A stretch of 51,867 nucleotides of DNA, taken from Priapulus caudatus. Its lineage: Eukaryota > Priapulida > Priapulimorpha > Priapulimorphida > Priapulidae. Each line of letters opens with the position of its first letter. Position 1 is the stretch's first letter. The position numbers and the translations under genes were made by a program. Positions 43,077 to 51,867 of the stretch are shown one piece after another. The stretch lies in assembly GCF_000485595.1 (NCBI RefSeq), contig NW_014577106.1, positions 531,105-582,971 of the forward strand. The letters run 5' to 3'. The notes below the pieces were generated by a model, which ran no database searches, had not been told where the DNA came from, and worked only from the letters and a program-made list of their open reading frames with translations.

Positions 43077-43599
43077 GCCATGTCTCTGATGTCTGTTTTA
43101 TTGATGACCTGCTTAATGCTTGTACAGTGTCGTCTTGCTTCAGCGTTTTTTGTTTTCCCGCCGGCGCGCGACGCGATGTTTATTGCCGTGGCGTCCCGGG
43201 CATATTGATTAACTAGCAGCATGTGTACATACACGCTCTGTACGGACATGTGGAGCGGATACGGAGTCGTGTGATGGGTTGTAATCATTTCGCGGCGCAT
43301 TCCGCCACTTTGGGGCGCCGAGGAGACGTTAACATACGCAATATAAAAATGCCATAACAGTTTAAACCAGTCGCGCGGTGGTTCGTTTCTCAGATCGCCG
43401 TTGCTCTAACACACTTGAAGAAATCATCATTAACACCATTCAGAATAGCACAGAACTGTACATTCATTCTTGGCCATCCCAGATTAAGACTACGAGAAGA
43501 CACGCCGAGACAAAACAGAACCAGCGAGGAGGAGTACACACAGGGGGGTGGGGCGACTCACTACTACAACACAAACCAGACAGCGCGTGCGCCGGGAGA

Positions 43600-43954
43600 G
43601 AGAGAGCGGCCGAGAGACACACACAGAGATAGAGACGGGCGAACACATACGGACAAAGCGCATGAAAGAGCGCACAGAGAGACAGAAGCGATACAGCGAC
43701 AGAGGCAGAAGAGAGGGGGGCGAGAGAATACGACGGACAGAGGGAGATAGAGAGGCAAGAGAGAGATACAATACAGCCCAGCAGACACAGAGAGAGACAG
43801 AGGAAGGGGGAACAGCAGGGAGAGAGGGAAGGACAGCGACAGAGAGAGCAAAAGAAGAGACGGCGCAAAGCGAGAAAGGGGCGAGAAAGAGACAGAGGAA
43901 AAATGCAAGAACAAAATAAGGATACTGGAGTAGAGAGAGAGAGAGAGAGAGAGA

Positions 43955-43999
<45 letters not shown>

Positions 44000-44016
44000 A
44001 GAGAAGGGAAGGAGAG

Positions 44017-44064
<48 letters not shown>

Positions 44065-44290
44065 GAGAGAGAAGAGAGAGAGGCGTGCGAGTGACAGAGC
44101 ATCATAGCTGCCGAACAGAGAACAGCGAGACAGGCACACCGATAAACGAAGCACGAGACACGCAGACAGAGGAAGAGATAGAGGGCGAGCATACGAGAAA
44201 GCGACAACACCTCGTCACAATATATATAATATAATATAGAGGAGAGAGACGAGAGAGAGAGAGAGAGAGAGAAGAGAGAGAGAGACAATG
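43600..44290. repeat. GA-rich microsatellite block
   Basis: (GA)n and GACAGAGA arrays. The long frame on the minus strand is Ser/Leu low complexity, not a gene. Confidence 0.92.
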
Positions 44291-44710
44291 CAGAGAGATC
44301 ACACAGGGAGACACTCCGGAAGACAGAGCAGAAACGGCGTCGGCTTTATGGACCGGCGAGAGCAACAGTTGCAAACAACTGTTGCCCTTTTCAGTGCTTC
44401 GTAATACAATATAACATGTCGCAGTGACAGTAAACATTCGAGGCCGTTTGCTTAATATGATGGTATACGAGCTGTCGGAATATCTTTGCAAATGACTTAC
44501 AATTCTAATTGGCTAGCACAACACCTCAATGGACCGTGAGCCCTTTTCATTCTATTGCCCCTAAATCGTCGACTTTCGCTGGCAGCTATGGATTCCGTGC
44601 GCCCGCTATGCATTCGCGCACGGGATGCCATAGCTGCAGCGTGCATTAGTCAGCGCCGGAACGTTCCCGGTCGCGTGTGCCTTGCCGCGGAACTGCGCGC
44701 AAGCATCTGC

Positions 44711-44889
44711 GCTTATAGCCACTGCGCAGCAAGAACCACTCCCTGCAGCTACAGCACGCACACATAAATCTATCATATATATCATATATATTATATAGTA
44801 TAAAAGTCAAGGAGTTATATATAGACAAAGGCCGTGTGTGTGCTGTAAGCGTGCAGGCGGAGTGGTTCTTGCTGCCAGTGCTTATAGCG
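44711..44889. mobile_element. Foldback element with ~53-bp arms
   Basis: The left arm contains AGCAAGAACCACTCC and the right arm GGAGTGGTTCTTGCT, with outer GCTTATAGC on both. The AT-rich centre is ATATATCATATATA. Confidence 0.78.
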
Positions 44890-45158
44890 CTTGGCATCAA
44901 CACCTCCTTTCGGCAACGCTTTCTAGTATCCCGATCTCATCTGGATCCGCCCCTGATTATATATATATTATATTATTATTCACTCCTGATAGGCTATCTA
45001 TGCGTGAATTATCCTTATAATAGCCGTTGGTCGGCGCTAGTACTGCGCACGAACCGTCCTTCTATCGCAGACGGTAACTATGCGCCAAACGCTTTGCCTG
45101 CGCCTGCGCTGGAGTGCAAACACTTTACAAACTGCATGCAGCGCCCTTTCGTACACTC

Positions 45159-45254
45159 AGGATACCCACTGATCTCTATTATACTAACTTAGTTAATATT
45201 AATAGTTAATAGTTAATTAACCAAGTTAGTATAATTGAGATCAGTGGGATACCC
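45159..45254. mobile_element. ~96-bp foldback element
   Basis: Arms GGATACCCACTGATCTCT and near-inverse GAGATCAGTGGGATACCC around a TTAATATTAATAG centre. Arm core TACTAACT is shared with 25662-25764. Confidence 0.8.
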
Positions 45255-45353
45255 AGATTCAGATACAGGATCAGTAGATTGAGCCCAGTGGGCGAGAAGC
45301 GCCATCTGTCGGGCTGTGCGAGTTTGCCTGCGAGCGGTAATTTTAAAAACAAA

Positions 45354-45385
45354 ATGGAGGACATCGTCCAAAGTAGTGTGGAAAG
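45354..45385 (+). CDS. Candidate first coding exon (MEDIVQSSVE)
   Basis: ATG in good context (ACAAAATGG) followed by eleven codons and a consensus donor GGAAAG|GTAAGT, phase 2. The preceding ~60 bases are GC-richer than the surroundings. No downstream exon was recognised, so the gene, if real, continues across long introns or outside the window. It is equally consistent with chance. Confidence 0.22.
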
Positions 45386-45632
45386 GTAAGTAAAAATGTA
45401 TTGGATTTTTATCGAATTCTGGTCTGTAATTTAGGAACACGTTGTCTATTATATTACAACGAAGTACGGATGGTCTGGATGCGTTAACAAAAATGTGTAT
45501 GTGGTTGCCTGTGAGAGTGGGGATTAGATTAGAAACATGCATTATTATAATTATAAGTTATAACTTATAACTTATAAGCTTATATTACAATTATACTATA
45601 TTATTATTACGGAGCTTAGAAGCTTAGTTGAG

Positions 45633-46605
45633 GCTCATAGGGTCCTAATGTCCCCAGGGTACTGGCGGAACGTACCCTGGGTACGGTCCGCCTTACACCG
45701 GAAAGCTACCCTGGTACTATTTGATAATGGCTTAGGGTTAGGGAGTAGGCGCTAAAGGCGACTCCCTGGACTCGTTAGTGGAGTAGGCGAGGTACGGCCA
45801 TCGGCATTATTAGATAGGGCGCCAAATGTCCACTTTAGGCACCTAGGTATCACGACAGTGATCGCAGCAGATTATGTGTATCATCAAACTGAATGCACAA
45901 GACTCCGTATTATCAAGGCAGGGTTCTACGCCCAGGATGAAATTTCAACAAGCAGGTGGGAGGGGTAGGGGGGTTCCGGGGTGCGTGTTTTTTTAAGCCG
46001 TACACTAATTAATGCGTAAAATCGTCACACACACTAGACAGTATTTGCGGGTTCTTGTGTATATAAGCATAGCACAAGTCGGCTGTACAAGTGTAGTGTC
46101 TCGGTGTGGGACAGGTTGACTGTTTGTAGTTGTGTATTTCTGCAGTGGCATGCGTTGCCACGGTAAAATACATGCGCCGGGCCCGGTCCTGGTCGAATGA
46201 GGGAAGTTTGAGATCGATTCCCTCGCTGGCAAACTTTTATTTTGGTGGATTTAAACGGGGGCAACGATTTGAAACAGGGGGGAGTTTTCCCAAACGGGCG
46301 CGCGCGCCCCGTATTGCGCAACGATACGGGAGAGAACCCTGCAGAAATGGAATGCCAAAAAACCCTAACCCTAACCCTAAGTCATAAAGCTATAACCTTA
46401 CTCTTATGGTATCACGAAGTTGGTGTTAGGGTTAGGGTTGGTGTTAGGGTTAGGGTTTTTGCATCTTTCCTTGATATACAGAAAGTCTGTGCATCAGTTG
46501 ATGATACACAGAAATTTGTGCATCACTTCGTGATTCCTAAGGTGCCTAAAGTGGATTTGCACCGTACGTTCCGGCAGTACCCCGGTGGACATAGACCCTC
46601 TCAGC
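45633..46605. mobile_element. MITE copy 3 of the 9-bp-TSD family, split by a nested element
   Basis: Ends GCTCATAGGGTCC and ACATAGACCCTCTCAGC, with the interior GACTCGTTAGTGGAGTAGGC shared with copies 1 and 2. It is interrupted at 45821-46560. Confidence 0.8.
45821..46560. mobile_element. ~740-bp element nested in MITE copy 3
   Basis: Left end GCCAAATGTCCACTTTAGGC, right end GCCTAAAGTGGATTTGC; inner AGGTATCAC pairs with GTGATTCCT. It carries CCCTAA repeats at 46362-46380 and TTAGGG repeats at 46425-46458 in opposite orientation. No coding frame recognised. Confidence 0.75.
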
Positions 46606-46660
46606 CCTAGTGAGTACGTAGTGTCTAAACGACCGGACCAGGTTTCGGAGGGTGTGAATA

Positions 46661-46770
46661 AAACCCGGACTCGGACCCAGAAAACCTGCATAAAAGCCGG
46701 TCCCGGACCCTGGACCCGGACCCGGAAAACCTGCATAAAACCCGGACCCGGATCCGGAAAACCTGCATAG
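46661..46770 (+). repeat. CCCGGA...AAAACCTGCATAAAA minisatellite
   Basis: Three units sharing GAAAACCTGCATA and CCCGGACCCGGA. Confidence 0.85.
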
Positions 46771-46947
46771 CGATTCCTCAAGGCCACGCGTGACGCGGCG
46801 GCTTTTGATGTACACGATCGATCTATCGCGTACTATATGCGGCTTGCGTAGCACGCGCGGCACACATCACATACACACACACTGCAGCGTCAAATAAACG
46901 CGTGATTAAAACCCGGACCCGAATAATAATAATAATAAGGACTGATA

Positions 46948-47012
46948 TATAATGGGTCCGGACTGGTACTAAATGGATCCGGACTGGTACTAAATGGATC
47001 CGGACTGGTACA
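46948..47012 (-). repeat. TCCGGACTGGTACTAAATGG satellite, inverted small block
   Basis: Three 23-24 bp units. Their reverse complement, TTTAGTACCAGTCCGGA, matches the units of the large array at 48205-48605. Confidence 0.85.
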
Positions 47013-47127
47013 AGGTATAGATTGGGACAGAGTCAGTAAAAACTGAAAATAATATGAACGCACATTCACAAATAGGCCCTACTACCGTACCTCTCTGTTA
47101 CAGTTCCCCTTCCCCTCCCCCTCCCCC

Positions 47128-47212
47128 TCCCATCGGATTCGGATTCGGATTCAAAATTGTCGTCGGATTCGGAGTCGGATTTTCAAAAATGCTTTCGGAT
47201 TCGGATTGCGTG
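47128..47212 (+). repeat. (GGATTC)n-rich block, left arm of mirror
   Basis: GGATTC hexamers with CAAAATTGTCGTCGGATTC and TTTTCAAAAATGCTTTCGG. The complementary sequence occurs at 48055-48145. Confidence 0.88.
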
Positions 47213-47430
47213 CGTGTACACGTGTGTGTGTGCTTGCGTGCGTGTGTATGTAGGTACACGTGCGTGCGTGTGCACGTACACGTTTGTGCATTCGTGCGTG
47301 CGTGCGTGTGTGCGTGCGTGTGGGCGTGTGGTTGTACACGTACGTGCATGCGTGCGTGCGTGTGTGCGTGCGTGTGAACGTGCGTGCGTGCATGCATGCG
47401 TATGTTTATGCGTGCGTGCGTGTGCAGTAG
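47213..47430 (+). repeat. CGTGCGTG / TGTACACGT array
   Basis: The same alternating purine-pyrimidine sequence as 39548-40470, in the opposite strand sense. GTATGTAGGTACACGTGCGT is mirrored at about 48017-48030 and onwards. Confidence 0.9.
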
Positions 47431-47879
47431 TGTTGTAATTTCGTAATCGATCATCGGTTGGACCCAAGTAACCGATGATCGGTTACAATTGGTTACTCAG
47501 GGTGTTGAATGCCTGCGTGTGCGTAACGTCGTGTGCATGTACGTGTGTGCATGTATGTGCTTGTTTAGCCCTGTTTACTGTTTGTTTTACTCTGTTTACT
47601 ACTGTGTGAATAATACATGTCAGGGGTAGAATTTAACTTTTGAGACCACTCGCAATTTTTTGCGAGTGGGTCAAATTTCAACTCGCAAAATCCGAAACAC
47701 TCGTATTTTTATATATGTTATCTTTTTAGTTACTTTATAAATGTTATATAATGTTGAGACGACTTTATTAAACCAGGCTACAAAGCGAGAAAATAGAATA
47801 CTCTCGTTAGCAGCCAATCGCGCGAGGTTTATAATCCTTACTCAGTTTGTAGACAGTACTGCACGTAACGTGTCCGAGC
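47431..47879. other. Centre of the mirror: hAT-like end and CAGGGG repeat
   Basis: GTAGTGTTGTAATTTCGTAA with inverted ATCATCGGTT/AACCGATGAT motifs recalls the TAGTGATG element at 19709. From about 47621, CAGGGGTAGAATTTAAC and CACTCGC repeats start an element also found from 51588. GAGGTTTATAATCCTTACTC is shared in inverse with the window's right edge. Confidence 0.65.
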
Positions 47880-48050
47880 ACACGCGCCCACGACGCATGC
47901 ACACACGGGGCACGCTACGAATGCACGTACGTGTACGACCGCACAGCGCCCTCCACGCGGGACGTCTGGCCACGCCACACAGCACGCACACAGCGCACGC
48001 ACGCATGCACGCACGGTGTACCTACATACGCCACGTGTACGTGCACACGC
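47880..48050 (-). repeat. CACGCACG / GTACGTGCAC array, right arm of mirror
   Basis: Inverse of 47213-47430. Frames through it are low complexity. Confidence 0.88.
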
Positions 48051-48054
48051 AACG

Positions 48055-48200
48055 CAATCCGAATCCGACAGCATTTTTGAAATCTACTCCGAATTCCGAA
48101 CGCCGACGACAATTTTGATCCGAATCCGAATCCGATTCTTTAAAAAATTGTAAATCCGATCTGAATCCGAATCCGATCGGATTCGATCGGATTCGGATTT
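48055..48200 (-). repeat. (ATCCGA)n-rich block, right arm of mirror
   Basis: Reverse complement of the 47128-47212 sequence, including GACGACAATTTTGATCCGAA. Confidence 0.88.
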
Positions 48201-48204
48201 ATCG

Positions 48205-48605
48205 GATCCGACGCACAGTACTGTCCGGAATCATTCTGCATCAGTCCGAACCCATGCTGTATCAGTGCGGACCCATCCCAACCAGTCCGGACACAATCTA
48301 CATAAGTTCGGCACGCCATTCTACAACCAGTCCGACACATTTCTACATAAGTCCGGACCCATTCTACACCCAGTCCGGACCCATTCTACACAGTCCGGAC
48401 CCATTCTACACCAGTCCGGAGACTCCGACTCATTATTTACCAGCCCGGACCCATTCTGTATCAGTCCGGACCCATTCTATACCTGTCCGGACTCATTATG
48501 TACCAGTCCGGACCCATTCTGTATCAGTCCGGCCCATGCTGTATCAGTCCGGACCCATTCTACTCCAGTCCGGCACTTATTATGTACCAGTCCGGACTAG
48601 TGGCT
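48205..48605 (+). repeat. CAGTCCGGACCCATTCTGTA satellite
   Basis: About 18 units of 20-24 bp with variants at the TRTAYC position. The translated frames are artefactual repeats. Confidence 0.95.
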
Positions 48606-48624
48606 GTGCGTCGGATGTGACATG

Positions 48625-48755
48625 AACCAAAAATCCGATCCGACAGCATTTTTGAAAATCCGAATCCGAATCCGAATCCAATGGCTATTTTGAATAAGAT
48701 CCGAATCCGAATCCGTGGCAATTTTTGAATCCGAATCCGAATCCGAATGATGCAG
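48625..48755. repeat. Second (CCGAAT)n block
   Basis: ATCCGAATCCGAATCC repeats with spacers CAGCATTTTTGAA and GGCAATTTTTGAA, akin to 48055-48145. Confidence 0.88.
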
Positions 48756-50443
48756 GCTTTAATTTTAAGGGCGCGATCGCGCTCGCGCTCCACCGCGCAC
48801 CCGAAATTGTGCCATGGTGCGCGCATCATCGCGCCTCATAAAAGTGGTTGAAATTGCGCACCAAAGAGTATGTCTATAGCGCTCCATCTAGTTCTCATGT
48901 AAGGGGTCACAAAAGGTTGCAACAACACAACAATTTGTGGTGTGTAAGTGACTGAAGCGTATGGCCAGAGGTACAGGTCTCGGTTACTACCCTCTGGTTT
49001 ATATATATATATATAAATACAACTAAACAAACAGCATCCAAATTACAGACCTGTAACCGCCCTATACGGTAGCCACAAGTTACCCGCTCGTTTTCTACTA
49101 TACCGTGGTGAGAAGTGGTTTCTGCCGACGTGAAACAGTCAGTAGGGCTGGAGGGGCTACATACGTGGCTACTACGTACAAGTAATTGTGTCTAGTTTTG
49201 TTGTGGATTGGTGGATGATATTTTGTACAGGAAATATGCAGGTACATGGATTAGAATCTCTAAGGATGGAAATCAGAATAAATAAAACAAGTTTATTTTT
49301 ACATCCGATCACTCTTTTTATAATCTGTGTGCTAGTGTTGGGTTGTGTTGGATAAAAAGAATGTAATCCTGACGAAGCATTGAATGAATGAAGGTGAAGA
49401 TGAATGATAATCAGTAGATTGACATGAACATCCCAATTTTCGTTTTGGATTTCACTCTAGACCGAGGATTGGTCATGATTCCATCATCACACCCAAGAGG
49501 CATGATGGAGAGCCCTCAAGGAGCTTCCATCAATCCCTTTTAGGTGTGATTTTTTAGTGAGGCTCTCCATCATGCCTCTTAAGGGTGGTGATTATGGAGC
49601 GTGAAAAGTCCCGCCTATGGTGTCCTAGGGGATGCAATTAGTAGTCCTCCTGTACTTTTCAAATCTGAAAGCCTGCCGATGTGTATCGCTAAATCCGATC
49701 CAAAACCGTCCCGAATCCGGAACATAGAAATTGGCAAATAGTGGTGACTGCATCGTGTAAAATTTGTGTTATAATTTGTTCAACATCAACACTTTGAGTT
49801 GTTGAGATCAAGGGATGGGGTGAAGGGGAGTGTAGACCGTAAGAAAAGTTAGAGAAGGGATGATCGGGAATCTGGAACGATAATTTTCTTATCAAATCTG
49901 AATAAACTAATAGTTAATAACAACAAGTGCCGGCAGGCGACAGCGCTCATCTAACGTCTACTGCGGTGACTCTGTGGTGGAGTGTGGGATTCTAGTAAAC
50001 CCTGCTAGTCCCAATGTGTTCACATACACGCCGAAACAGTCGGAATGCACAGGGATGTATCAGGAACCTTCTCAAAAGAATGTTCGTTGGATCCGTTATG
50101 AAAGTTGCCACGAGATGGCGCGTACGTTTAAGTGTCTTCAGATTAAAGATGGAAGCTCCCATCATACGTAGTAGCAACAACTATTTGCAAGACAGAATAG
50201 GTAAGCACTCATCCATTTACCTACGCGAAGCCTACAGCTGGCAATGGCAATAGAGAGCTGCCACCTGTAACCAATTAAGGCAGGCAAAAACGCACCAACA
50301 CATGCACTGGCAGGCAGCCACTGGCAGTGGCATACGTTACATGTAACATACTGACAGTACAGAATGACATAGAAATTATACGAATTTAAGAACATACACC
50401 TTCTTTAACCAAATTTAGCTTTTGAAATTTCACTGTGACATTT
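48756..50443. other. Non-coding DNA with one MITE
   Basis: Contains GCGCGATCGCGCTCGCGC-like palindromic sequence at 48769-48791, AT-rich DNA and the foldback at 49481-49597. Several 60-80 codon frames have no recognisable family. Confidence 0.55.
49481..49597. mobile_element. ~117-bp foldback MITE
   Basis: Arms of about 34 bp, CCATCATCACACCCAAGAGG... and the near inverse ...CCTCTTAAGGGTGGTGATTA, both containing GGCATGATGGAGAGCC or its complement. Confidence 0.82.
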
Positions 50444-51090
50444 GTAGCCTCATACATCCAGGCATGTATAGGATTCTACTAGCAAACCCGGCAGTCAAAT
50501 TCTTTCTAACAGACAGTCAACAAATCAAGTTTAACCCTCCTCTTGAGGGTCAAAAGGTTATCCGACAACTACTCTTCGCATGTCAGCAGAAGGGACATTT
50601 CAATGGTCGCTTTCAATAAAAGCCATAAAAATGCTAGGTCACCGCTGAAACAAAAAAGTTTTTCAATCGCTCCGTCAGACCATGTCCTCCGAAAATTGTC
50701 TAAAATCTGCCCTGTGCCACTGACCTTTGACCTGTGACCTCCAATTTCCGCACAGTGATGGCTTTTCCTACCATGATGCTATACACACGGACTATCACGA
50801 GCCTAGGTCGAGGCATTTAGATTTGTGCCGCAATTCTGGGCATTTCCTCCCTATACCTTTAAGTTAAGGATGGAATGTTCCCCCTTCTTTTACACCTCTT
50901 GACCTTTGACCTTTGACCCCCAGCTCGACATCCTAACCGTTTTCGGATTACCCCCCCCACATCCCGAATATCGTCGATCGTACGTGAGCGGTTAAGATTT
51001 GTGCCCAACTGTTGACGCCCGGCCACGGACGGACGGACGCACGGCAGATCAAGCGATTTCTACAAGCTCGCATCTGACTATGTCAGATGC
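50444..51090. mobile_element. Dispersed ~600-bp repeat, copy 2
   Basis: Same orientation as 12369-12970 and same terminal hairpin CATCTGAC/GTCAGATG (51071-51089). Many 1-3 base indels relative to copy 1 show independent decay. Confidence 0.8.
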
Positions 51091-51164
51091 AATAAACCGG
51101 ATAAATTGGCAAAACATAACTATTACATCATAGTGTGGCTATATATATATACGCCATGCGCGAT

Positions 51165-51388
51165 GTCTGTGAGTGCAGGCGTGCGTGTGCGTGCGTGTGT
51201 GCGGTCGTACACGTACGCTGCATGCATGTGTGCGTGCGTGCGTGCGTGCGTGTAAACGTACACGCTGCATCGCGTGCGTGCATGCACGGGTACGTACACA
51301 TGCACCCACGCACGGGCATGACGCACGTGTATGTGCAACGACGCACGCACGCACACACACACGCACGCAGCACTTGTACCTGCACACT
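51165..51388. repeat. CGTG / CACG array
   Basis: A GTGCGTGC half followed by an ACGCACGC half, so the array itself is roughly palindromic. Same family as 39548-40470 and 47213-47430. Confidence 0.9.
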
Positions 51389-51587
51389 AGTGATGTCACG
51401 ATTCATCGATTATACTCGTCATCGGTTGAACAGTGGCTCGAACCAAGCGCTTGGCTATCAAAATCCATAATCGATTTCATTTTTTTTTTTTTTTTTTTAA
51501 ACTTGAACAAGAAAACTTGGAAAAGTGATGAGAATCAGAGATATCATCGCTACTATAACAAGTTATCCTTTATTAACATACATGCAG
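51389..51587 (+). mobile_element. hAT-type left end (TAGTGATG...)
   Basis: TAGTGATGTCACGATTCATC with CATCGATTATA resembles the left end of the element at 19709. It includes a T-run at 51479-51498. No matching right end in the window. Confidence 0.5.
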
Positions 51588-51867
51588 GTGCGAAATTAAC
51601 GCTCGCCCACTCGCAAAATGCGAGTAGATTTCCGAAATTGCGAGTAGAAAATATAAGCACTTGCATTTATTGCGCGATGACATATAATCGTGTTGTGATG
51701 ACTATCAAAATCCAACATCCCATATCCAGGCATTTTTAAAAGTAACAAGTTGTCAGCATAGTCATAACGGAACTAGACCCTAATTTCTGCAAAATTATAA
51801 ACACGTACTGTCTACAAACTGAGTAAGGATTATAAACCTCGCGCGTTGGCTGCTACGGAGAGTATTC
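51588..51867. mobile_element. GTGCGAAATTAAC / CACTCGC repeat, continues past the window
   Basis: Starts GGTGCGAAATTAACGCTCG with inverted CACTCGC and GCGAGTAG motifs. The end (51805-51867) is the reverse complement of 47797-47862. Confidence 0.7.

Larger units (their letters stand above)
41039..44989. mobile_element. ~3.95-kb region bounded by nested inverted ends
   Basis: Outer ends TCAGGAGTGAATAATA (41039-41054) and its perfect inverse (44974-44989). Inner ends AATCAGCGGGCGGATCCAG (from 41135) and its near inverse CTGGATCCGCCCCTGATT (to 44958). It could be one element inserted in another, or chance pairing of separate copies. The contents include a (TG)n, a GA array and an unrecognised minus-strand frame. 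Confidence 0.45.

Noticed and set aside
43464-44288. 274-codon minus-strand frame
   Set aside because: It is a translated GA microsatellite (SLSLS repeats).
48254-48625. Frame encoding repeated YTSPDPFY-like units
   Set aside because: It reads straight through a 20-24 bp satellite; both adjacent frames are also open.

Overview
The window is draft nuclear DNA from a non-vertebrate animal. The evidence is intron-split genes with GT-AG junctions, long CA/CT/GA/TG microsatellites, TTAGGG-type interstitial telomere repeats, many foldback and terminal-inverted-repeat (TIR) elements, and a 470-base N gap. I cannot place the species. TTAGGG repeats argue against most insects and nematodes; a marine or other soft-bodied invertebrate would fit.

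Left third (1-16 kb): two convergent genes. The plus-strand gene (1317-4832) is the 3' part of mitochondrial 3-ketoacyl-CoA thiolase (ACAA2). Eight exons were joined by reading phase; the N-terminal exon(s) lie upstream of the window. The minus-strand gene (15952-6251) is an orthologue of BORA (aurora borealis), the Aurora A/PLK1 mitotic-entry cofactor. It was rebuilt here as eleven phase-consistent exons totalling 2,334 nt (777 codons plus stop). The proposed protein carries about 200 extra N-terminal residues compared with vertebrate BORA.

Middle (17-32 kb): an assembly gap flanked by a perfect 134-bp duplication, a CpG-rich promoter-like segment with CRE and CCAAT motifs (about 18985-19116), a 751-bp hAT-type element with a perfect 8-bp target duplication, and then a plus-strand ZFAT orthologue (20812-31442). 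ZFAT is built from seven coding exons (4,566 nt, 1,521 residues). Its last exon carries a 5 x 17-residue tandem repeat followed by 16 C2H2 fingers in two blocks.

Right third (32-51.9 kb): no convincing complete gene. It is a dense nest of repeats. There is a telomeric tract in the loop of an inverted repeat and two head-to-tail copies of a roughly 1.25-kb retroelement-like unit. A MITE family has three copies, one with a clean 9-bp target duplication, and two copies carry further elements nested inside them. There are also very short 40-54 bp inverted-repeat elements, several ACGTGCAC-rich arrays and a mirror-image composite of satellites at 46.6-48.8 kb. One short candidate first exon (45354) is noted with low confidence.

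The three real genes have no evident functional link: fatty-acid oxidation, mitotic kinase control and transcriptional regulation. The least ordinary observations are the extended BORA with a triplicated degron-like motif, the foldback element beginning directly after a ZFAT splice donor, and the nested repeat architecture of the right third.
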